Origin: DATAEU01 sp046735355
GTDB lineage: Bacteria; Actinomycetota; UBA4738; HRBIN12
Assembly: GCA_046735355.1 (NCBI GenBank)
Contig: JBKPTC010000075.1
Location: 1 to 20,485 of the forward strand
Direction of reading: 5' to 3'
Length of the DNA stretch: 20,485 bases
Shown here: piece by piece, positions 13,894 to 20,485 of the stretch
Position numbering within the stretch: the stretch's first letter is position 1
Layout of the letters: the number at the start of each line of letters is the position of its first letter
The notes under the pieces: generated by a model
Databases searched by the model: none
Told to the model about the DNA's origin: nothing
The model's input: only the letters and a program-made list of their open reading frames with translations
Translations under genes and position numbers: made by a program

Positions 13894-14872
13894 GTGCGCA
13901 TCTATCTGACCGGCGGAACGGGATTCATCGGCACCGCGCTCGCGCGGACGCTGCGCCGTCGCGGGCACGAGGTTCGCGCGCTGGTTCGCGCGCCGTCGAA
14001 AGGCGCGGCGCTCGAGGCGCTCGGGTGCGAGCTCGTCGAGGGGGACGTGTCAGACGCCGGACGACTCCGCGAGCACATGAAGGGGTCCGACGGCGTGATC
14101 CACAACGCAGGCGTGTTCAAGATCGGCGTGCCGAAGTCCGACCGTGAGGCGATGTTCGAGGCGAACGTGCTCGGCACGGCGAACGTCCTGGACGCGGCGG
14201 CGTCGGCCGGCGCCGAGCGCATCACCTACGTCTCCACGGCGAACGTGTTCGGTGACTCGCGCGGCGTGGTCGTCGACGAGACGTACGAGCGCCCGGCCGA
14301 CGCGGCGTTCGTCTCCTATTACGACGAGACGAAGTACCTCGCGCACCAGGCGGCGCTCGAACGCATCGGATCCGGCCTGCCGATCGCGATCGCCATGCCT
14401 ACCGTCACGATCGGTGGGCGACGGGTCGAACATCGGCACGCTGATCCGGCAGGCCGCGACGGGCAGGCTGCCGGTCGTGTTCCTGCCGGACTTCGCGATC
14501 ACGGTCGCGTACGTCGACGACGTCGCGGACGGCATCGTCGCGGTGCACGAGCGCGGCACCCTCGGCGAGTCGTACGTTCTCGGCGGGCAGCCGACGCGGC
14601 TCGGCGAGGTGGTCGCGCTGGCGGCGCGCGCGGCAGGCCGACGGCCGCCCCGGCTGTCGATGGGACCGTCGATAATGAAGCTGGGCGTTCCGTTCGGCCG
14701 CGTCCTCGGCAAGGTGTTCGACCAGGGACCGAACCTGCGCGAGACGATCAAGACCGGCAGGGTCTCGTACTGGGCGAGCGACGCGAAGGCGAGGCGCGAG
14801 CTCGGGTACGCGCCACGCGATCTCGAGGCGGCGGTGCGCCTAACGGTCGAGGGCGAGCTCGGGCGCGTCTAG
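13894..14872 (+). pseudogene. NAD-dependent epimerase/reductase (extended SDR), frameshifted
   Basis: From GTG 13894, residues 1-13 give the nucleotide-binding 'IYLTGGTGFIG', and the catalytic YxxxK appears as Tyr143/Lys147 in 'SYYDETKYLAH', with 'TYVSTANVFGD' ahead of it. This is an extended short-chain dehydrogenase similar to dihydroflavonol-reductase/epimerase-type enzymes. After 'MPTVTIGG' (about 14418-14422) the frame breaks. The remainder continues one frame over: 'GDGSNIGTLIRQAATGRLP', then 'VAYVDDVADGIVAVHERG', ending in 'GYAPRDLEAAVRLTVEGEL' at 14872. Removing one G from the GGG at the break would restore a ~325-residue protein reading 'TIGGDGSNIG'. Both halves are otherwise well preserved, so a single recent indel or sequence error is the simplest cause. 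Its stop shares CTAG with the convergent acetyltransferase stop. Confidence 0.8.
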
Positions 14873-15348
14873 CGCTCGAGCAGCATCCAGACGTACGCGC
14901 GGGGCTGGCCCTCGTTGAACTCGGACTCCTGATCCCGCGTTGCGCGAACGAAGCCGGCGGCGGCGTACGCGCGCATCGCGCGTTCGTTCTCCGGCACGAC
15001 GCGAAGCCAGACGTCGTCGAAGCCGAGCTCTCGAGCGCGTTCGGCGAGCGAACGCACCATCGCGCGACCGACGCCGCGACCGCGCTCGGCCGGGTCGACG
15101 ATCAGGCGGGCGAGCTCGGCCTCGTGCTCCTCGGGATCGAGCCAGATCTCGCCGTAGCCGACCAGACGATCGCCCTCGAAGAGACCGAACGGTCGCACGT
15201 CCTCGTCGGCGTGCCACCTATCGAAGATCGAGACGTCCGGCTCGGGGTCGGCGATCGAGGCCCACGCCTCGCGCTCCTCGGGCGTGCGAGCCCACGAGAG
15301 CACGGCCGGCGCGTGGGCGCGGTCGAACGGCTCGAGCCGGTAGTCCAC
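14869..15348 (-). CDS. GNAT-family N-acetyltransferase
   Basis: A 159-residue single-domain acetyltransferase from GTG 15348; no clear ribosome-binding site is visible. Strand 'FGLFEGDRLVGYGEIWLD' leads to 'AELARLIVDPAERGRGVGRAMV', in which residues 89-94 (RGRGVG) form the acetyl-CoA pyrophosphate-binding loop. Then come 'FDDVWLRVVPENERAMRAYAAAGF', the family's motif B helix, and the C-terminal strand. The substrate amine cannot be read. It follows the cysteine-synthase-like gene after 19 bases on the same strand, so it may be the last gene of that operon, possibly acetylating an amino-acid-like product (inference). It converges with the epimerase gene. Confidence 0.85.
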   Translation of the reverse strand: MDYRLEPFDRAHAPAVLSWARTPEEREAWASIADPEPDVSIFDRWHADEDVRPFGLFEGDRLVGYGEIWLDPEEHEAELARLIVDPAERGRGVGRAMVRSLAERARELGFDDVWLRVVPENERAMRAYAAAGFVRATRDQESEFNEGQPRAYVWMLLER

Positions 15349-15352
15349 GCCG

Positions 15353-15371
15353 CTAGTCCATGACAGACTAG
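15353..15371 (-). repeat. Short hairpin between the cysteine-synthase-like gene and acetyltransferase
   Basis: CTAGTC, a 7-base loop, GACTAG. It spans the stop codon of the upstream gene. The stem is only six pairs and less GC-rich than its surroundings. It may attenuate transcription into the acetyltransferase or be chance. Confidence 0.3.
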
Positions 15372-16411
15372 TGGATCACTTCGAGGCGGTGGGCGTGCTC
15401 GTCGAGCCGCGCGATCGATTCGGGGTCGAGCTCTGCCTCGCGGTCGGGCACGTCCACGTACACGCGCTCGCCGAACAGCGGGCCGCTGAAGTACCGCATC
15501 GCGCTGTCGGGGATCAGCGTGGCGATCCGCTCGAGCTCCGGGTGCTTCGCCGCGACCTTCAGGCACGCCGCCACGTTGCAGCCGCCGCTCGGGCCGGACA
15601 GCACGGCCTCCTCGCGCGCGAGCCTCCGCGCGGTGTCGAGCGCCTCGTCGGTGGACACCGTGACGATCCCGTCCATCGCGGCGAGGTCGAGGTTTGCCGG
15701 CACGATCCCGTCGCCGATGCCGGCGATGCCGTGCGTCCCCCACTGACGCTCCGAGATCAGCGCGCACTCGGCCGGCTCGGCTGCGAACACCTGCACCTTC
15801 GGATCCTGCCGCTTGACGTACCTCGCGACGCCGCTGATCCAGCCGCCCGTCCCCTGCGCCGCGACGACGGCGTCGATGCGCCCGTCCATCTGCTCCCACA
15901 GCTCGGGCGCGCTCGTCCGCTCGTGCGCGAGCGTGTTGTCCGGGTTGTCGAACTCGGCCGGGACGTAGTACTTGTGCGGCTCGTTCGCGACCATCTCGTC
16001 CTTCTTGGCGAGCGCGACCTCGATGTCGGACTCGCCGCCCGGTGTCGTGACGAGCGTCGCGCCGTAGGCGTCGATCAGCTTCTTGCGCTCCTCGCTCATG
16101 CCCTCCGGCATGACGATCGTGCACGGGTACCCCTCCATCGCGGCGACGGCGGCGCAGGCGATGCCCGCGTTGCCCGTCGTGACCTCGAGGATCGTCATGC
16201 CCGGGCGGAGCTCCTCGCGCTCCTCGGCGCGGCGGATGATGAACGAGTAGATTCGGTCCTTCACCGAGCCGGTCGGGCTGTACCACTCGACCTTCGCGAA
16301 CAGCGCCTGCGGCTCGGCGAGCGTCTTGCGCAGATGCACGATCGGGGTGCGGCCGACGGCCTCGATCATCGACCCGGCCGGACGGGCGTAGCGATCCCAG
16401 TCGGTCGTCAT
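15368..16411 (-). CDS. Cysteine-synthase-family PLP enzyme
   Basis: A 347-residue fold-type II PLP enzyme with ATG 16411 behind AGGAGG (five bases). Lys51 in 'YSPTGSVKDR' is the Schiff-base lysine; 'TTGNAGIACA' (78-87) is the substrate-carboxylate loop (TSGNTG in typical O-acetylserine sulfhydrylases); 'GTGGWISG' (187-194) holds the PLP phosphate; 'SGPSGG' (272-277) and 'IPDSAMRYFSG' complete the set. No CBS domain is present, so it is not a full-length regulatory cystathionine beta-synthase. It could be a cysteine synthase, cystathionine beta-synthase-like enzyme or related lyase. The TTGNAG variant and its coupling to an IclR regulator, with no serine acetyltransferase nearby, argue for a catabolic or specialised role. 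Its start overlaps the iclR stop (ATGA), indicating translational coupling. Confidence 0.88.
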   Translation of the reverse strand: MTTDWDRYARPAGSMIEAVGRTPIVHLRKTLAEPQALFAKVEWYSPTGSVKDRIYSFIIRRAEEREELRPGMTILEVTTGNAGIACAAVAAMEGYPCTIVMPEGMSEERKKLIDAYGATLVTTPGGESDIEVALAKKDEMVANEPHKYYVPAEFDNPDNTLAHERTSAPELWEQMDGRIDAVVAAQGTGGWISGVARYVKRQDPKVQVFAAEPAECALISERQWGTHGIAGIGDGIVPANLDLAAMDGIVTVSTDEALDTARRLAREEAVLSGPSGGCNVAACLKVAAKHPELERIATLIPDSAMRYFSGPLFGERVYVDVPDREAELDPESIARLDEHAHRLEVIH

Positions 16412-17190
16412 CCCGTCCTCCTGCGATGGACGTATCCGAGCCGTTGCGAGACGGCGTTCGCCGCGTCGACCGCGAGCCGCGCGATCCTCGGCAGGTCGAC
16501 GGACGACATCCGGAACGCCGGTCCCGAGACGCTCAGCGCGGCGACGACCGCGCCGTCGGCATCCCGCACCGGCGCCGCGACCGCGTTGAGGCCGTCCTCG
16601 AGCTCCTCGAGCGTCTGCGCCCATCCGCGCTCGCGGACGAGCTTGAGCTGCGCGCGAAGCTCGTCGGGGTCGGTGACGGTGTGGGCGGTCGCGCGCTCCA
16701 GCGGCGAGGCGAGCACTCGCTCCATGTCGGCCTCGCTCGCGAACGCGAGCAGCACCTTTCCGTTGGACGTGTCGTGCAGCGGCGTTCGCCGTCCGACCCA
16801 GTTCACGGCGACGATCGAGCGCGACCCCGTCACCTGGTCGACATACACCACGGCGTCGCCCGCCAGCACGCCGAGATTCACCGTCTCGCGCGTCCGCTCG
16901 GCGACGTCCTCGAGCAGCGGACGCGCTGTTCGGACGAGATCGAGGTTCGACATCGCCGAGCCGGCGAGGGCGACGAGCGCGAACCCCAGGCGGTAGCGCT
17001 CGGTCACGGGATCGCGTTCGACGAATCCGTGCTCGGCGAGCGTGGCGGCGAGACGGGACGCCGTCGCCTTGTGGACGCCGAGCCGCCGTCCGAGCTCGGT
17101 GACGCCGAGCTCGCCGGCCTCGCCGATCAGCTCGAGCGACCGGAGCGCGCGCGTGACCGAACGGAGGTTGGAGGTGTCCTCGTTCGGCAC
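16408..17190 (-). CDS. IclR-family transcriptional regulator
   Basis: A 260-residue regulator from GTG 17190, with AAAGG nine bases upstream. Residues ~8-60 are the winged helix ('SVTRALRSLELIGEAG', then 'VTELGRRLGVHKATASRLAATL', wing 'GFVERDPVTERYRLG'). The remainder is the GAF-like IclR effector domain: 'TRETVNLGVLAGDAVVYVDQV', 'LHDTSNGKVLLAF', 'RGWAQTLEELEDGLNAVAAPV' and 'AALSVSGPAFRM'. IclR proteins commonly control an adjacent catabolic operon and themselves. The cysteine-synthase-like gene is coupled to it by a 4-base overlap and is the most likely target. A TTGACA/TAGCGT promoter and an 11-bp direct repeat lie immediately upstream, consistent with autoregulation. The effector is probably an amino-acid-related carboxylate (inference). 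Confidence 0.9.
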   Translation of the reverse strand: MPNEDTSNLRSVTRALRSLELIGEAGELGVTELGRRLGVHKATASRLAATLAEHGFVERDPVTERYRLGFALVALAGSAMSNLDLVRTARPLLEDVAERTRETVNLGVLAGDAVVYVDQVTGSRSIVAVNWVGRRTPLHDTSNGKVLLAFASEADMERVLASPLERATAHTVTDPDELRAQLKLVRERGWAQTLEELEDGLNAVAAPVRDADGAVVAALSVSGPAFRMSSVDLPRIARLAVDAANAVSQRLGYVHRRRTG

Positions 17191-17218
17191 GGCGCAACGC
17201 CTTTCGGACGGCGCAACG
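17189..17218 (-). promoter_or_regulatory. 11-bp direct repeat at the iclR start, candidate operator
   Basis: On the minus strand, CGTTGCGCCGT occurs at 17218-17208 and again at 17199-17189, 19 bases apart (about two helical turns). The second copy runs into the GTG start codon. It lies directly downstream of the predicted transcription start, where a bound IclR protein would block transcription. Confidence 0.5.
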
Positions 17219-17226
17219 ATCGGGCG

Positions 17227-17256
17227 ACGCTACGGGGGATCGAACGAACCTGTCAA
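17227..17256 (-). promoter_or_regulatory. Promoter of the iclR operon
   Basis: On the minus strand, TTGACA (17256-17251), an 18-base spacer and TAGCGT (17232-17227). Both boxes match well. The -35 lies inside the end of the upstream ABC ATPase gene and the -10 overlaps its stop codon. This separates the iclR operon from the ABC operon. Confidence 0.6.
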
Positions 17257-17949
17257 TCCGTTGCTGACACGGCCGTTGCTGACACGGCCGTCGCGGATCG
17301 ACAGCACGCGGTCGGTCGAACCGATGACCTCCTCGGTGTGCGTCGCGACGAGGCACGACGTTCCTTCGACAGCGGCGTGACGCAGCGCGGAGACGACGCG
17401 CTCGGTCGAGGCCTCGTCCTGATGCGCGGTCGGCTCATCCGCGACGAGCAGCGACGGCTGCAGGGCGAGCGCGCGCGCGATCGCGATGCGCTGCTGTTCG
17501 CCGAGCGAGACCTCGGCCGGCATGCGGTCGAGGAGCGGTCGGATCCCGAGAAGCTCGACGAGCGCGTCGACGCCGCCGCCGTGTCGCGAGTCGACCTCCC
17601 CGCCGCGGAGTCGGATCGGCAGCCGGACGTTCTCGCCGTTCGGGAGCTCGTCGAGCAATGCGATGTCCTGCGGGACGATCGCGATCTCGGACCACGGCTT
17701 GGTCCGACCGTCGAACGGCTCGCCACGCCACCGCAGCTCCCCGGCCTCGGGCCTCTCCCATCCCGCGAGCAGGTTCAGCAGGGTTGTCTTGCCCGAGCCC
17801 GACGGCCCGACGAGCGCGACGACCTCGCCGGAGCGGAGGTCGAACGACACCTCGCGGAGCGCGTGGACGGTCTCCGGTCCGCGGCGGTAGGTCTTGCCGA
17901 CGCCACGCACGGCAAGGAGCGTCTCGGTGTCGATCGTCGACGCGGTCAC
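17230..17949 (-). CDS. ABC transporter ATP-binding protein (MacB/LolD type), degenerate signature
   Basis: A 239-residue ATPase. Walker A is 'GPSGSGKT' (48-55), the Q-loop 'IVPQDIALLDELP' near 93, Walker B 'LLVADE' (167-172) with Glu172, and the H-loop His204 ('VATHTEEV'). The signature is 'VSLGEQQR' (147-154) instead of LSGGEQQR, so its half of the composite ATP site may be weak. GTG 17949 overlaps the preceding ATPase stop by GTGA, so it is translationally coupled. The C-terminus carries 'RVSNGRVSNG', encoded by an exact 15-bp tandem duplication. With the other ATPase and the FtsX-type permease it should form a mechanotransmission or export complex rather than an importer; no periplasmic binding protein is visible. 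Confidence 0.88.
   Translation of the reverse strand: MTASTIDTETLLAVRGVGKTYRRGPETVHALREVSFDLRSGEVVALVGPSGSGKTTLLNLLAGWERPEAGELRWRGEPFDGRTKPWSEIAIVPQDIALLDELPNGENVRLPIRLRGGEVDSRHGGGVDALVELLGIRPLLDRMPAEVSLGEQQRIAIARALALQPSLLVADEPTAHQDEASTERVVSALRHAAVEGTSCLVATHTEEVIGSTDRVLSIRDGRVSNGRVSNGLTGSFDPP
17258..17287. repeat. 15-bp exact tandem duplication in the ATPase 3' end
   Basis: CCGTTGCTGACACGG occurs at 17258-17272 and 17273-17287 and encodes a repeated five-residue unit. The -35 box of the iclR promoter ends one base away. Frame-neutral, probably recent slippage. Confidence 0.85.
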
Positions 17950-18788
17950 GGCCGCACGATCCGGATGTGGTCGTCCTCGACCTCGATGCGCGCTCGCGCG
18001 TCAGGGAACAGCTCGGGCCACGTCGCCGGCAGCTGGATCCTTCCCGCCGCGTCGATCACGGACAGCGGCCCGCCCGTCGTGGACTCGGCCTCGAGCGAGC
18101 CGTGCCGAAGGTGGTACGTCCGATCGGCGGCCGCGACGACCGCCGGATCGTGTGTCGCGATGACGAACGCCGTGCCGCGTGACGCGAGCGACCGCACCGC
18201 GTGGATCAGCGCGGCGGCCGAGGACGCGTCGAGCTCACCGGTCGGCTCGTCCGCGACGACGAGCGCGGGCTCGCCGACGACGGCGGCCGCGAACGCGAGC
18301 CGCTGCTGCTCGCCGCCGGACAGCTCGTGCGGCAGGTGGCGCGAGCGCCCCTCGAGTCCGAGCGCGCCGAGGAGCACTCGCGCGCGGTCCGCGGACCGGG
18401 CGCCCGCACGCCGGATCCGAGCCGACTCGCGGAGATGGTCGTCGACCGAGAGGTACGCGACGAGGTTCTCGGCGGAACGTTGGAACACGTACCCGACGTG
18501 GCGCCGGCGGATCTCGCGGAGCCGCCGATCCGGAAGCGCGGTCGTCTCCATGCCGCCGATCCGGACGCGCCCGGCGGTCGGTCGGTCGAATGCGCCGAGG
18601 ATCCGAAGCAGGCTCGACTTTCCCGAGCCGCTCGGGCCGACGATCGCGGTGACCGCGCCGGCCGGGACGTCGACGTCGACGCCCTTCAGCGCGAAGACGT
18701 CCGCGCCCGAGCCGCCGTACACGCGAACGACGCCATCGCACGACGCGGCCGTGGCGCCGTCGTCGGCCCCCGTCCGTTCAACCCGCAT
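17946..18788 (-). CDS. ABC transporter ATP-binding protein with C-terminal AbrB/SpoVT-like domain
   Basis: A 280-residue protein. Residues ~18-230 are a complete MacB/LolD-type ATPase: Walker A 'GPSGSGKS' (51-58), Q-loop 'VFQRSAENLVAY' near 103, canonical signature 'LSGGEQQR' (156-163), Walker B 'LVVADE' with Glu181, and His213. Residues ~240-280, 'LSVIDAAGRIQLPATWPELF' followed by 'ARIEVEDDHIRIVRP', match a single swapped-hairpin AbrB/SpoVT/MazE-like unit ('DxxGRIxLP', then a beta-rich end). That tail is unusual on a transporter ATPase and may mediate dimerisation or DNA/protein contact. The ATG at 18788 lies 11 bases inside the permease gene and the stop overlaps the next ATPase, so all three genes are coupled. 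Confidence 0.88.
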   Translation of the reverse strand: MRVERTGADDGATAASCDGVVRVYGGSGADVFALKGVDVDVPAGAVTAIVGPSGSGKSSLLRILGAFDRPTAGRVRIGGMETTALPDRRLREIRRRHVGYVFQRSAENLVAYLSVDDHLRESARIRRAGARSADRARVLLGALGLEGRSRHLPHELSGGEQQRLAFAAAVVGEPALVVADEPTGELDASSAAALIHAVRSLASRGTAFVIATHDPAVVAAADRTYHLRHGSLEAESTTGGPLSVIDAAGRIQLPATWPELFPDARARIEVEDDHIRIVRP

Positions 18789-20485
18789 AGCGCAGCGCCT
18801 CCGCGACGCTCGAGCGGTCGGTCCGCCGCTGCACGAGGGCGCCGCCCACGAGCGCCGTCAGCGGCACGCCGAACGCCACCGCGAGCAGCACGACGCCGGG
18901 CGTTCGGAACGACGGAGCCGGCGCCACCGTCGGCAGCGGGTCGACCCACGGCGACATCGCCCCGCTCGCGATCACTGCGAGCACGGCGCCGATGGCGGCA
19001 GCGACCAGCAGGATCGAGCCGATCTCGAGGACGACGCTCGCGCGGTGTTCGCGGCGCGACAGCCCCATCCGGCTCGCGATCCCGTACGCGATCAGCCGCG
19101 CGCGCTGCCTCGCCTGCAGGTACAGGACGACCCCGATGATCGCGACGAGCGCGGCGAGCACGCCGAGCAGCTCCATGAACCCGAACGACGACGAGATCGC
19201 GCGGAAGTTCGGCGCTCGGACGAACGTGTCGGCGGTCTCGATCGATCCGGTCGGGACGCCGAGACCCTCGAGGTACGCGACCGCTCGACCCGTTCGACCG
19301 CGTGCCCACACCGAGACCTCGGTCCCCACGTCGTCAAGCCCGAGGCCGCGGCCGGCCAGCGCGCGCTCGAACCGCGGGGTCGACACGACCAGCGTGGTTC
19401 CGGGGCCCTGGCCGGGAAACGCCGAGGTCGTCGCGACGACGCGCACCGGGAGCGTGAACCCGCCGACGTCGATCGACGAGACCGATGCCCCGCCCCCGTC
19501 GAGGAGCACCGGCAGCGCCGCGCCGCCCGATGCGAGCTCGCCCATGAGATCGGGCAGGGGGCGGGCCGCGAACGCGTCATCCCAGAAGGCGACCTCGGCG
19601 AAGTTCGACGGGTCGACACCGACCAGCGTCGCCTGTCCGCCGCCCGGCTCCGACGTCGCGAGCACCCGGACGACGTTCGTCGCGACGACGCCGCGCGCCG
19701 GCGGGAACGACATCGGCTGCGGGGCCGTGGCCGCGACGTCGGCGCCGACGCCGAGGCGCGCCTTGGCCGCGGTCGCCGCGCCGAGCGAGTCACCGATCGA
19801 CGCGGAGTACACGAGGATCCCGACAGCGAGCGCGACCGAGGTCATCAGGAGCAGCGCGACACCCGACGCCGCGGACAGGCGCCGGGCCGCGAGATACACC
19901 GCGACGGGCCAGCTCCCCGCGCGCTCGCGGACGCGCCGGAGCGCGCCGACGACGAGCCGGATCAGCACGCCTGCCCCGCCGAGAATGAACAGCACCGGGA
20001 ACAGGAGCACGAACGCGTCGATCCGAACCGCGCCGCCGCGAACGACGACGCTGCGGCCCGCGCCGTGGACGATCTCGTAGTACGCGATCCCGGCGAGCGC
20101 CAGCGCGGCGACCTCCCACGGGATCCGCGTGCCGAGGGACGGTTCGGCGCGCTCGAGTCGGTCGGTCGACGCGTCGCGCATCGACACCGCCGCGCCGACC
20201 CCGAACAGCAGGAGCGCCGCGCCCGCCGCGACGGTCGCCGCGACGATCGAGTCGCCGAGTGCGGACGCGTCGATCGTGGACGATGCGCCGAACGCGACCA
20301 CGAGCGCTCGCGCGATCGTGCATCCGGCCGCGACGCCGGCGACGACGGGGATCGCCGCCTCGACGGCCGAGCGCGCGCCGAACGACGATCGCGACATCCC
20401 GACCGCGTCGAGCATGCGCACCTCGAGCCGGCGCCGGCGCACGCCGTAGACCGCCGCCGCCAGCAGCCCGAGCAGCGCCGCCACC
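18778..20485 (-). CDS. FtsX/MacB-type ABC transporter permease (N-terminus beyond right edge)
   Basis: 569 codons are visible; the frame is open at the right edge, so the N-terminus and probably one FtsX core are missing. Hydrophobic helices occur near visible residues 1-18, 42-66, 83-104, 122-141, 154-181 and 202-227. A ~200-residue extracytoplasmic domain follows ('ARLGVGADVAATAP' to 'ETADTFVRAPNF'). The last three helices, near 434-452, 478-500 and 520-545, contain 'LLGVLAALVAIIGVVLYL' and 'GVVLLAVAFGVPLTALVGG' and end in 'RRTDRSSVAEALRYAG', the typical FtsX-domain C-terminus. The duplicated layout (two FtsX cores, long periplasmic loop) fits the large lipoprotein-export or efflux-type permeases of actinobacteria. 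It is the first visible gene of the ABC operon and overlaps the next ATPase by 11 bases. The substrate is unknown. Confidence 0.85.
   Translation of the reverse strand, partial: VAALLGLLAAAVYGVRRRRLEVRMLDAVGMSRSSFGARSAVEAAIPVVAGVAAGCTIARALVVAFGASSTIDASALGDSIVAATVAAGAALLLFGVGAAVSMRDASTDRLERAEPSLGTRIPWEVAALALAGIAYYEIVHGAGRSVVVRGGAVRIDAFVLLFPVLFILGGAGVLIRLVVGALRRVRERAGSWPVAVYLAARRLSAASGVALLLMTSVALAVGILVYSASIGDSLGAATAAKARLGVGADVAATAPQPMSFPPARGVVATNVVRVLATSEPGGGQATLVGVDPSNFAEVAFWDDAFAARPLPDLMGELASGGAALPVLLDGGGASVSSIDVGGFTLPVRVVATTSAFPGQGPGTTLVVSTPRFERALAGRGLGLDDVGTEVSVWARGRTGRAVAYLEGLGVPTGSIETADTFVRAPNFRAISSSFGFMELLGVLAALVAIIGVVLYLQARQRARLIAYGIASRMGLSRREHRASVVLEIGSILLVAAAIGAVLAVIASGAMSPWVDPLPTVAPAPSFRTPGVVLLAVAFGVPLTALVGGALVQRRTDRSSVAEALRYAG

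Noticed and set aside
17258..17287. 15-bp duplication as a transposon target site or attachment site
   Set aside because: The copies are directly adjacent with nothing inserted between them, and there is no recombinase gene nearby.

Overview
The window looks like chromosomal DNA of a high-GC actinobacterium-like organism, probably from an environmental lineage. From about 2.5 kb onward the DNA is strongly G/C-biased at third codon positions. GTG starts are common, and where the control regions can be read they have TTGA(A/C)-type -35 and TANNNT-type -10 boxes. The gene content fits: acyl-CoA dehydrogenases, an ADP-forming acyl/acetyl-CoA synthetase, a PYROXD2-like flavoprotein, DUF4260 and a MacB/FtsX-type ABC system. 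No taxonomic marker (rRNA, ribosomal protein) is present, so the assignment stops at phylum level. No tRNA, rRNA, CRISPR array or complete insertion sequence was found.

Layout. (1) 1-2516, plus strand, less GC-rich and accessory in character: the end of a bacterial-PH-domain membrane protein, a secreted or lipid-anchored beta-propeller-like protein, a decayed Rhs/YD-repeat fragment, and a second PH-domain membrane protein. (2) 2553-3825, minus strand: a small secreted RTX (calcium-binding repeat) protein and a polytopic membrane protein of unknown function. (3) 3852-9704: a lipid or acyl-CoA catabolism locus. An ADP-forming CoA ligase and a PYROXD2-like FAD oxidoreductase lie on the minus strand, divergent from a TetR regulator and an acyl-CoA dehydrogenase on the plus strand. 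(4) 9739-11547, minus: a stand-alone cyclic-nucleotide-binding protein and an MFS exporter. (5) 11644-12112, plus: a HicA-HicB toxin-antitoxin pair whose hicA is frameshifted. (6) 12126-13301, minus: a second acyl-CoA dehydrogenase. (7) 13451-14872, plus: a DUF4260 membrane protein and a frameshifted NAD-dependent epimerase/reductase. (8) 14869-20485, minus: a GNAT acetyltransferase, a cysteine-synthase-family enzyme coupled to an IclR regulator, then two ABC ATPases and an FtsX-type permease cut by the right edge.

How the genes fit together. The clearest system-level signal is a repeated operator of the form TGAA-N6-TTCA. One copy overlaps the promoter of the CoA ligase/flavoprotein operon, one lies at the expected transcription start of tetR, and a perfect one lies inside the promoter of the second acyl-CoA dehydrogenase 5.6 kb away. 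The inference is a small local regulon in which the TetR protein represses itself and two catabolic units that activate and oxidise an acyl substrate. The second regulatory unit is the IclR-cysteine-synthase-like pair, with its own promoter and an 11-bp direct repeat just downstream of the expected start site. The ABC cassette is a compact translationally coupled operon; one ATPase carries a C-terminal AbrB/SpoVT-like hairpin.

Limits: all family calls are from reading motifs, with no database search. Two genes (hicA and the epimerase) are each broken by what could be a single homopolymer-length change, so sequence error must be excluded before calling them pseudogenes.
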